Origin: UBA1724 sp016302315
Lineage (GTDB): Bacteria > Verrucomicrobiota > Lentisphaeria > Oligosphaerales > Oligosphaeraceae
Direction: 5' to 3'
Length of the DNA stretch: 13,314 nt
Assembly (NCBI GenBank): GCA_016302315.1
Contig: JAEDNW010000066.1
Coordinates: 1-13,314 of the forward strand
Part shown: piece after piece, positions 1 through 7,300 of the stretch
Layout of the letters: each line of letters opens with the position of its first letter
Position numbering within the stretch: position 1 is the first letter of the stretch
Made by a program: the position numbers and the translations under genes
The notes under the pieces: model-generated
Told to the model about the DNA's origin: nothing
Seen by the model: the letters and a program-made list of their open reading frames with translations, nothing else
Database searches by the model: none

Positions 1-145
1 GTCCTCTTGAACCCCGGCAGGGGTGGCAGGATCGATAGACGGGGGTGAAGCGACAGCGAGAACCCCCGGGAGCGAGAACCCCCGGGGGTAAAGAATTCCC
101 CCCAATGGTCCGTTTTGGGCAGGCGTTTGGGGGAATTTCAGGCGT
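1..145 (+). repeat. Dispersed GC-rich composite repeat, copy A (cut by window edge)
   Basis: The core contains a CCCC-ggca-GGGG mini-hairpin followed by GGCAGGATCGATAGACGGGG (about 12-48). After it come two perfect tandem copies of AGCGAGAACCCCCGGG (55-70 and 71-86). The same core recurs inverted at 2205-2243 and direct at 12889-12926 and 13019-13053. The first bases (GTCCTcTTGAACCCCG) match copy B (GTCCTaTTGAACCCCG on the minus strand), so the element probably begins left of the window. A tail with the pattern AATGGTC-n6-GGGC-n3-CGTTT (104-127) is shared with copy C. No gene is visible in 1-348. The boundaries are approximate. Confidence 0.8.
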
Positions 146-217
146 TTTGGGTCCACGGGGTTGCCGTTGGCGGGAGGGGATATAGGATATGGGCTGTGGG
201 AATGGATGACTCCCCGG

Positions 218-246
218 CTAAAAAATGAACATTCATTCAGTATATT
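218..246 (+). promoter_or_regulatory. Candidate promoter with TetR-type operator upstream of the GNAT-TetR pair
   Basis: AATGAA-CA-TTCATT (224-237) is a perfect 6-bp dyad with a 2-bp centre, the size and style of many TetR/AcrR operators. It is followed at once by TATATT (241-246), a good -10 match. Seventeen bases upstream, CTAAAA (218-223) is only a weak -35 match (3 of 6). If this promoter is real, the operator fills the spacer, so a bound repressor would block RNA polymerase. The natural candidate repressor is the TetR protein encoded two genes downstream (994-1593). The dyad and the -10 are seen in the sequence; the regulatory role is inferred. Confidence 0.45.
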
Positions 247-348
247 AACGCTCGTTCACAAAAAAAATCGATCCTTTCCGGGGAGGTCCGGGGGATTGGA
301 CAATGGTGTCGCCTGTTTTCTTTATCCCATCACATCATCATCATCATC

Positions 349-972
349 ATGGAATCGGAGATTGTCATTCGTCCGGAGAGGCAGGAGGAGTATTCTGCCG
401 TGGAGGCGTTGGTGCGGGATGCATTCTGGAACGTCTATCGTCCCGGGTGTCTGGAGCACTACGTTCTGCATTGTCTGCGTGGCTGTCCGGAATTTCTCCC
501 CTCCCTTTCCCTTCTTCTCTTTTACCGTGGGGAGTTGGCGGGGCAGATCGCCTTTATGAGGAACAGCCTGGTATCCCGGAGCGGGGAGACAGTGCCCATT
601 CTGACCCTGGGTCCCCTGGGAATCCGCCGGGATCTGCAGCGGAAGGGGCTGGGCAGGATTCTGCTGGATCGCGGAATCTCCCTGGCCCGGGAGACGGGGG
701 CGGCGGGGATCTTTCTGGAAGGCAATCTGGAGTTCTATGGAGGATCCGGCTTTGTGGTGGCCTCCACCCTGGGCATCCGCTACATGGAGGACCCCCCGGA
801 GGATCCCGTCCCCTACTTCCTGGCCTGTCCCCTGGATCCGAAGCACCTGGCGGACATCCGGGATCCCTACCGTGTGCCGGCGGCCTATTTCGTGTCGGAG
901 GAGGAGGCGGAGGCCTTTGACCGGCAATTTCCGCCCCGGGAGAAGCTGCGCCTTCCTGGTCAGTTATTCTAA
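349..972 (+). CDS. GNAT family N-acetyltransferase (YhbS-like)
   Basis: This 207-residue protein is predicted to transfer an acetyl group from acetyl-CoA to an amine on an unknown substrate in the cytoplasm. The acetyl-CoA-binding motif A is visible as LGPLGIRRDLQRKGLGRILL (88-107), containing the Q/R-x-x-G-x-G/A signature. It is followed by EGNLEFYGGSGF (124-135), which matches the 'NxxFYxxxGF' stretch of YhbS-like acetyltransferases. The extra C-terminal 60 residues (PYFLACPLDP onward) are also typical of that subgroup. The ATG is preceded by five ATC triplets, part of a (CAT)6 run, and by no Shine-Dalgarno sequence. It is the only start that preserves the N-terminal 'IVIRPE' strand. The TetR gene begins 21 bases downstream, so the two are probably co-transcribed. 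The substrate cannot be told from sequence; toxin-, drug- or metabolite-acetylating roles are all possible. Confidence 0.9.
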   Translation: MESEIVIRPERQEEYSAVEALVRDAFWNVYRPGCLEHYVLHCLRGCPEFLPSLSLLLFYRGELAGQIAFMRNSLVSRSGETVPILTLGPLGIRRDLQRKGLGRILLDRGISLARETGAAGIFLEGNLEFYGGSGFVVASTLGIRYMEDPPEDPVPYFLACPLDPKHLADIRDPYRVPAAYFVSEEEAEAFDRQFPPREKLRLPGQLF

Positions 973-993
973 CTGTCTACAACACAACAACTT

Positions 994-1593
994 ATGGGCA
1001 AGGCAAAAGAACGGATTCTGAGAGCGGCCCTGGGATTGTTCGCCCAGCGGGGCTTCCAGGGGGTCAGTGTGCGGGACATCGCCCAGGCGGTGGAGTTGAC
1101 GCCCCCGGCCCTCTATGCCCACTTTCCCAGCAAGCAGGAGGTACTGGAGGCGATCCTGCGGCGGATGGAGGAGCGGGATGCGGAGATGGCCCAGGAGAGC
1201 GGGGTTCCCGCGGTGCCCCGGAGCCAGGATCCCTCCGCCTACCAGGGAACGGGGAAACGGGGGCTGGCCAAATTCACCAGGGAGATTTTCCTGTATTGGG
1301 CGGAGGACGACTTCGCCGTCCCCTTCCGGCAGCTTCTCACCATCGAGCAATACCGGGATGCCCGGTTTGCCGCCCTGTATCAGCAGTATTTTGGAGAGGG
1401 GGTGCTGAAGTATCTGGAGGATCTTTTCCGGGAGATGTTTCCCCAGGAGGATCCCCGAAGGCTCGCCCTGACCTTCTATGCTCCCCTGCCCTTCCTGTGG
1501 GCGCAATACGGGATTGCCAGGACCCAGAAGGAAAAACGGCTGGTTCTGCAGGCTCTGAACGGGCACCTCAGCCACTTCCTTCCCCAGGGGTGA
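994..1593 (+). CDS. TetR/AcrR family transcriptional regulator
   Basis: This 199-residue protein has a typical TetR N-terminal DNA-binding domain at about residues 5-52. It includes AALGLFAQRGF, the helix-turn-helix VRDIAQAVELTPPALYAHF (26-44) and the following SKQEVLEAIL. The C-terminal two thirds are divergent and would form the ligand-binding and dimerisation domain, so the inducer is unknown. No Shine-Dalgarno sequence is seen before the ATG. The start is set by the conserved 'KERILRAALGLF' opening. It lies 21 bases after the GNAT gene on the same strand and probably represses the shared promoter through the dyad at 224-237; this is inference from position and operator style. A decayed thioredoxin-like gene follows, so the regulator may once have controlled a larger module. 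Confidence 0.93.
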   Translation: MGKAKERILRAALGLFAQRGFQGVSVRDIAQAVELTPPALYAHFPSKQEVLEAILRRMEERDAEMAQESGVPAVPRSQDPSAYQGTGKRGLAKFTREIFLYWAEDDFAVPFRQLLTIEQYRDARFAALYQQYFGEGVLKYLEDLFREMFPQEDPRRLALTFYAPLPFLWAQYGIARTQKEKRLVLQALNGHLSHFLPQG

Positions 1594-1668
1594 GGCGTTT
1601 TTTCCTGGGCGGGGGATAGGAACCTGTTCTCGTCCGCAATATCTATTCCTATACCGTGGACAGCATAG

Positions 1669-2144
1669 CCTGTCCAGATCTGTCTCCACGGCGAGACCCC
1701 TCTTTTTCCCCACCCCCACTGTTTTCTCCCGGGAATCCCCAGGGAAAACAGGACCAGGAAGAATTCTTCCAAGAAAGTCAGAGTCTACGGAACCGATTGC
1801 GCCCAGGGCAACGCAGTATACGAAAACCTCAGGAAAGCCCTGGATTTTGCCGGTGTCGAAACGGAAATCGAAAAGATTCCAGATCCCCAGGCCATAGGGC
1901 AAGCCGGGATTCTCTCCCTTCCGACCCTGGAGATCAACGGGCAGGTACTCTTCTCCGGGAGCGTGCCCATGCCGGAAGAGATTTTGCAGAGATTGCCGGA
2001 GGAGGAATGCTCCGGCGGCACGGCAGCCTCTCGCTCCTTCCCAGGGCCACCCAAGCGGGATACTGGCTCAAAGCAGGCACAGGACTATTCTTCCTGCTGG
2101 CCGGCCTTTGGATGACGTGCACCGTCACCCTGAAACTCTTCTAG
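1669..2144 (+). pseudogene. Decayed thioredoxin-like gene (MTH895/'small redox-active disulfide protein 2' type)
   Basis: The frame open from the TAG at 1666-1668 to the TGA at 2113-2115 encodes a recognisable thioredoxin-fold stretch from 1771. It starts VRVYGTDCAQG, continues with a helix ending FAGVETEIEKIPDP, then the cis-proline strand GILSLPTLEINGQ and the end VPMPEEILQRL. This matches the MTH895-type family, whose active site is normally GTGCxxC. Here the second cysteine is glycine (C-A-Q-G). No ATG, GTG, TTG or CTG occurs in frame before the domain, where a start would be expected near 1768. After about 2000 the frame becomes unlike protein. A different frame then encodes a hydrophobic helix (LFFLLAGLWM, roughly 2080-2115) ending at a stop at 2142-2144, which could be the tail of a lost membrane partner. 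Loss of start, active-site residue and frame indicate a relic. A non-standard ATC start or a sequencing indel is the alternative. Confidence 0.6.
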
Positions 2145-2292
2145 CCCCCGCCCCCGGGGGTTCCCGCTACCGGGGGTTTGGTCGCCCCATAAATGTGGCT
2201 CCCGCACCCCCGTCTAGCGATCCTGCCACCCCTGACGGGGTTCAATAGGACTTCCCCCCGTGCCCCCGCCTGGATACATTCTAGCCCCCGGG
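2143..2292 (-). repeat. Dispersed GC-rich composite repeat, copy B (inverted)
   Basis: On the minus strand this block reads CTAGAATGTATCCAGGCG and a run of G, then GGGGTGGCAGGATCG and TAGACGGGGGTG, then GTAGCGGGAACCCCCGGGGG. These are the same three modules found in copy C (12936-12994, 13019-13053 and 13061-13079), but separated by different spacers. The module with the ATCG core covers 2205-2243, and the CTAGAATGTATCC module covers 2254-2292. It lies between the + strand GNAT/TetR/relic block and the convergent Bax-inhibitor gene. There is no open frame here worth calling. Confidence 0.8.
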
Positions 2293-2302
2293 ATGGGGCG
2301 GG

Positions 2303-2339
2303 TAGAAGGGATAGCGGCAAAATGCCGCCACCCCTTCTA
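2303..2339 (-). terminator. Long hairpin just past the Bax-inhibitor stop codon; possible terminator
   Basis: TAGAAGGG (2303-2310) pairs with CCCTTCTA (2332-2339). Inside, GCGGC-aaaat-GCCGC forms a second stem across a small internal loop. It begins five bases beyond the stop codon of the minus-strand gene at 2345, the usual place for a terminator. However, there is no T-run after it in the direction of transcription, so it may instead act as an mRNA 3' stabiliser or be part of the neighbouring repeat. Confidence 0.4.
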
Positions 2340-2344
2340 TTTCT

Positions 2345-3034
2345 CTACTTCCGGCGGCCCAGGAGCCGGAGGAGATAGAGGAACATATTCATGAAATCCA
2401 GATAGAGGGAGAGGGCGCCCAGCACAGCGATGCCGGAGTGGTTGAAGCCGCTCTCGTGGAGGAGCTTCAGCTTCTGGGTATCATAGGCGGTCAGTCCGGC
2501 GAAGACCACCACGCCCAGGATGCTCAAAATCAGATCCAGGCCGGTGGAATGGAAGAAGAGATTGAGAATTCCGGCCACGATCATGCCCAGCAGCACCATG
2601 AAGAGGAGGTTACCCAGGCTGGTGAGATCCCGTCTGGTGATGACACCGTAGGCGGACATCAGGGCGAAGGTGAGGGAGGTGGTCAGGAAGACCTGCCAGA
2701 TGGAACCGATCTGGTAGCCGTAGAAGATGACGGACAGAGTGAGGCCATTCAGGACGGCATACCCCACAAATCCCAGCAGGGCCAGGATGGCCGGAAGCTT
2801 TCTCACCGCCCAGGACAGGGCGAAGACCATGACAAATTCCCCCACCAGGCAGGGAATCATCATGCTGGCCAGGGTCTGGCGACTCACGGACTGGTAGGTC
2901 TGCCAGGCCGTCACCGCCGTCACCAGCAATCCCAGGGTCATGATGGCATACACCTTGTTGATGAAACTGATTTCCAGCAGGGCAAACTGCTGCTGATCCA
3001 TTTCCGACCGGGAATCACAGGTCTTGAAATCCAT
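2345..3034 (-). CDS. Bax inhibitor-1/YccA (BI-1, LFG/TMBIM) family membrane protein
   Basis: This 229-residue inner-membrane protein has about seven hydrophobic segments between residues 26 and 223 and a short basic C-terminus (LLGRRK). Family marks are visible: GLTAYDTQKL (180-189) in the penultimate part and LYLDFMNMFLYLLRLL (210-225) at the end. D185 and D213 are candidates for the paired acidic residues that form the pH-sensing latch in the bacterial calcium-leak channel homologue YetJ. Bacterial members are thought to leak Ca2+ or protons or to affect membrane-protease activity, and the exact role here is unknown. AAGGAG (3044-3049) sits nine bases before the ATG, which fixes the start. 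It is the last gene of the minus-strand series, 133 bases after mnmA, and no function links the two. Confidence 0.93.
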   Translation of the reverse strand: MDFKTCDSRSEMDQQQFALLEISFINKVYAIMTLGLLVTAVTAWQTYQSVSRQTLASMMIPCLVGEFVMVFALSWAVRKLPAILALLGFVGYAVLNGLTLSVIFYGYQIGSIWQVFLTTSLTFALMSAYGVITRRDLTSLGNLLFMVLLGMIVAGILNLFFHSTGLDLILSILGVVVFAGLTAYDTQKLKLLHESGFNHSGIAVLGALSLYLDFMNMFLYLLRLLGRRK

Positions 3035-3167
3035 TCTTGTGTTCTCCTTTTTGATGAAACGAGGGATCCAAAGCCGTTCTTCTGTCCCTCACACTTTTCC
3101 GTTTTTCCGCCCTTCCCCTCCCCCGCAGGAGGCAGGGAGGCGGGTGATTTTTCCTCTTCCTCTTTCC

Positions 3168-4244
3168 TCAGGGGAAGGCCTGGGCGATGAAGCCGCCCCC
3201 CAGAAGCAAGTCATCCTGGTAGAAGACCGCCGCCTGCCCGGGGGTGACGGCATAGATGCCCTGGGGGAATTCGGCCCGGACGCCGCCCTCCGGCAGAGGG
3301 GTAAGGAGACAGGGATCGGGGCGCTGCACGGAGCGCACCTTCACCTGGCAGGCCAGGGGGGCCTCCAGCCCGGGAAGGGAGACCCAGTTCATCTCGGTGG
3401 CGGTCAGGGCATGGTGGAGCACCAGCTCCTGGCCCCCCAGCACCACCCGGTTTCGGCAGGGATCGATGGCGGTCACGTAGAGCGGCCGGGTGGAAGCCAC
3501 CCCCAGCCCCTTCCTCTGGCCGATGGTGTATTTCCAGTATCCGGTATGACGTCCCAGCACCTTTCCGGTTCCCGCCTCCACAATCTCTCCGGGGCGATCC
3601 TCCTCCCCAATGAGTTCATTGGCGTCTCCACTATAGAAATCCTGGCTGTCCTGCTTTTCCGCCACCTCCAGGCCCGCCTCCCGGGCCAGATTCCTCACCT
3701 CTTCTTTGGAGAGTCCCCCCAGGGGAAAGAGCTGATGGCGCAGCTGCTCCTGGGTAAGTCGGCAGAGGAAGTAAGATTGGTCCTTGGGCAGGCACGTGGC
3801 CCGGAGGAGGCGCATCCGGCCGTCCTCCCCCTCTTCCACCCGGGCATAGTGTCCCGTGGCGAAGGCGTCGAAATCCAGGCCTGCCTCCCGGGCCAGCCGG
3901 GGCAGCATGCCGAATTTCACCCGGCCGTTGCACTGGACGCAGGGATTGGGGGTGCGTCCCGCCAGATACTCCCTGCGGAAGTAGGCAATGACTTCCTTTT
4001 CGTATTCCGCCGAGCAGTCGAAGACCAGGAAGGGGATGCCCAGCTTTTCGCAGACTGCCCGGGCCGCCGCCTGGGATTTCTCCTCCCCGGGGCCGAAGCA
4101 GCTTTCCTTCTCTCCGCCCCGATAGGGGGAGCCCTCCTTCCACAGGGCCATGGACACCCCCGTCACCTGATGTCCCTGGCGGTGCAGAAGCACGGCCACC
4201 GTGGAGGAATCCACGCCGCCGCTCATGCCAACAATGATCTTCAT
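3168..4244 (-). CDS. mnmA: tRNA-specific 2-thiouridylase MnmA, variant lacking the usual second catalytic Cys
   Basis: MnmA activates U34 of tRNA-Lys, Glu and Gln with ATP and inserts sulfur to give 2-thiouridine. With the start at 4244 the protein has 358 residues, the normal family length. The ATP-binding PP-loop is SGGVDSS (8-14). TPNPCVQCN supplies the first catalytic cysteine (C102) plus C105. GHYARVE, KDQSYFLC and YTIGQRKGLGVA are all intact. At the site that usually reads DSxxICFI, holding the persulfide/disulfide cysteine (C199 in E. coli), this protein reads DSQDFYSGD (199-207) with no Cys. The frame stays intact on both sides, so this is not a frameshift. An in-frame ATG at 4298, four bases after the upstream stop codon, would add the basic tail MSVRGKRLAFPRRISIKT. 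I prefer 4244 because the family opens with 'MKIIVGMSGGVDSS'. It is probably co-transcribed with the C25 gene. Confidence 0.95.
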   Translation of the reverse strand: MKIIVGMSGGVDSSTVAVLLHRQGHQVTGVSMALWKEGSPYRGGEKESCFGPGEEKSQAAARAVCEKLGIPFLVFDCSAEYEKEVIAYFRREYLAGRTPNPCVQCNGRVKFGMLPRLAREAGLDFDAFATGHYARVEEGEDGRMRLLRATCLPKDQSYFLCRLTQEQLRHQLFPLGGLSKEEVRNLAREAGLEVAEKQDSQDFYSGDANELIGEEDRPGEIVEAGTGKVLGRHTGYWKYTIGQRKGLGVASTRPLYVTAIDPCRNRVVLGGQELVLHHALTATEMNWVSLPGLEAPLACQVKVRSVQRPDPCLLTPLPEGGVRAEFPQGIYAVTPGQAAVFYQDDLLLGGGFIAQAFP

Positions 4245-4302
4245 GGTCTTGATGCTGATTCTCCGGGGAAACGCCAGGCGCTTCCCCCGCACACTCATTT
4301 CT

Positions 4303-7300
4303 CTACGGGGTCACCAGACCGTCCTTGGGCAGAAGGCGCATGTGGACTTCCCCCGGCTTCAATGCCCGGGACTCCGGCGCAACGGGGATCCAGCCCTCCT
4401 TCCCCATGGTGTAGACCGGGGAGTCTTCCTGGGGGAAATGGGAGGACAGAGGCCCCAGCAGATGCCAGCCGGCCTCCAGGGAACGTTCCCCCTGGTCCGT
4501 CCAGGCCCCCGTCAGGGTCTTGGTGCCTGGGGCGGCAAAGTGGGCGAAGTAGCCCTCTCCCGGGGTCAGGAGACGGTCCTGGAAGGGGAGGAAGCCGCCC
4601 TCCCGCCAGCAGAACCAGCCATCCGCCGGCAGATCTTCCGGGCGAATGCCCTCCATGGGCACAGAGAGGAGATTCCAGCCCGCCTGCCAAGAGAGGGTGA
4701 AGGACTCCTCCACAGGCGCCAGGAGAACCCGGCGCCGGGTTTCCTGGCCCTTCTCCTGGGTGAACAAGGTGGCCGCCAGGGCGATCTCCCCCGGAGCCTC
4801 CGAGGACGGGGTGACCTCCAGCGCCAGGGAGACACTCCCGGAGGGGGCCTCCAGCCACAGAAGATCCAGGAAGCCATCTCCCCGGCGGCAGACTGCCCCG
4901 GAATCCTCCGGCACCTCCCAGGCCCCCTCGCTCTCCAGGGAAAGCCGGGCCAGGGAGTTGGCGGGAATGTGCCGCCCCAGGAAGCGCTGGGATCCGGGGA
5001 CTCCCGGCAGGAAACGGATGTGTTCCGGCAAGGACAGCAGCAGGGGCGCCGTGGCAGGGGTCAGGGCGGGAGAGGCTCCCTCTTCCCATCCCTCCGCCTG
5101 GAACCCCAGGGACTCCGACGGCAGAGGCAGGAAATACCTCCCCTGATGATCCGTGGAAACGGAAAGCCCATCCTCCTGGCGGAAGACCCGGGCATAGGGA
5201 ATGGGCGCCTGGGTCTCCTGATCCCGCACCGTGCCCCCCTGCCCCTCCAGGATCACCGCCAGCAGAGACTGGAAAAGAGAGGTGGCCTGCTGCCGGCCTG
5301 CGTCATCCAGGGAGAGTTCCAGGGAGGGGATTTCCAGATATTCCTCCACCCACTGGGGGAATCGTCCGGCGGAGGGATAGCGCTGGGTGAAGGTGACAGG
5401 CGTGGGCAGTCCGGTCTCCTGGGCCCAGGCCTCTCCCAGAGCCAAGGCGGTTCCCTTTCCGCAGGAGAGCGCAACATCTCCCTGGCGCAGAACCACTAAT
5501 GCAGAAGGATGCCGCAGAGTCACCCAACGGGCCAGGGCCAGCTGTTCCGGCTGGGGAGACAGAGCCTGGGGCCCCTGGCAGGTGGGATGGGACCACAGCG
5601 TCTCCCAGCCCAGAGGCGTCCCCTGGGCCAGGGTGCCGGCATTTGCCGGATATCCCCAGTCCAGCTCCACTCCCTGGCCATTCTGGGGGGTTCCCGTCCC
5701 GTATCCTTCGGGATTTCCCAGAGGCGCCATCCAGAGGACGCAGCGTTCCAGGATCTCCCGCAGGGTCACATCGCCCTGGCCGGTCCGGGCCTGCCAGGCC
5801 GCCTCCAGGAAGGCCATCAGCGTCTCCACGGAAGCCGCCTCGTCTCCGGAGAGTCCAGCGCACAGCATCACCTGGGGAAGAACTTCCTTCGGGGTATCCT
5901 CCTGGAAGGAGACCCGCAGCGCCACCAGAGGCTCGCCGGAGGCGGTTGTCCCCAGACGGGAGAGCCGGAAGAAGGGCCAGCCACGACGGCTCATCTCCTC
6001 CATGCGCTCCCGCAGCGCCTTCCCGCTGCGGGCCGGGGCTACCTGGGGGAAGGAAGAGACCGCCAAGGGCGAAAGATTCTGTGCGCTAAGCCAGGACTGC
6101 TCTTCCTCGTTGGCCCGCACCGTAAAGGAATCCTCGCTGCGGGAAAGGAGGGGGAGCCCCGCCCCCGCCGCCGTCTCCAGGGCAGAGGCGGTAAGAGGCA
6201 GCGTCACCTTTGCCAGGCGGGCGGCAGGAACCTCGCCGGCCACCGGCTCCTGGACATCGGACACTTCCCGGGAAGGCACGACCTCCTGCCACTGGGACAC
6301 GGCGGCCGCCCGCAAGGCCAGCGCCTCCTGGGACTCCTCCGCGCCGGAATACTCCTTCTGCCACAGGGAAAGCCACTGGAACATCTCCTGGTTGGTGACC
6401 ACCCCGTCCCCATTGCCATCCGCCAGAGGGACGCGGTAATTCTGGAGAGGAGCGGAGGCATCCAGCACCCGGAGTTCACCCCAGAGCGCCGCCTCCTGGG
6501 ACTCGGGGGTCAGGACCACCTGCCCTTCCGCATCTGTCCGGCCGGCGCATTCCTCCCCATTCCGGGCAAAGACCACGATGGCCTGGGAAACCGGCTGCTT
6601 CTCCCCATCCTCTCCCAGAAGGCCCAGGACCTGGCAATGGAGCTGTCCTTCCCGCCACTGGCAGGCCACCTCCAGAGGGCTTTGCCGGCCCACTCGCAGG
6701 AGAGCGGAGGGGTCTCCCAGGAAAGCAATGCTCCAAGCATGATAGATGGCATCTTTCGCCGTATATCCGCCGTTGGCCATGGTGGTTCCTTCTTGCTTGG
6801 CCTCCTGGTAGGCGGCACGGTAGTTCTCGCAAAAGGCCAAGGACTCCACCATGCCCCGGGCCGCATAGGCCCCAGTGGTGGCCAGACGATAGGGCCCGCG
6901 GCTTTCCGCCACGGACTCCCCAAAGGAATCCAGCTGAACAATGGTGGGATCCCAGAAGGTGGTGGCGCTGCCCATCACCGCGCCCAGGGCGGCAAAGTCT
7001 CCGGCCACATTCTGGAAGAGGGCCTGTCCCAGGGGGGAGTAGGAATCGGAGCATTCGTCTCCTCCCTCGGCCATGGCGTGATCCAGGCGCCCCGCATCGC
7101 AGACCGGCGTCATCCAGAAGGCGGCACGTCCGGAAGGGGACAGAGTCTTGGCGACGAGGGAGTGGAAGTTTGTGGTTTTGAAAGACAGACAGTGTCCATG
7201 GCCTAGATAGAGAAGCAGGGAGGCCCCCTGGTTCAAGGCCGCCGCCACTTCCTCCGGGCAGAGGAGATTCTCCTGGAGGGAGGGATCGGAAAAACAAGCG

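Noticed and set aside
303..360. Histidine-leader-like peptide (MVSPVFFIPS followed by six His)
   Set aside because: The frame runs on without a stop for 205 codons, there is no attenuator hairpin, and no histidine biosynthesis gene follows. The His run is just the (CAT)6 repeat.
3115..3160. CCCGC/GCGGG hairpin between mnmA and the Bax-inhibitor gene
   Set aside because: The T-rich side faces the + strand, where no gene ends, and the loop is long. It is not a convincing terminator for mnmA.
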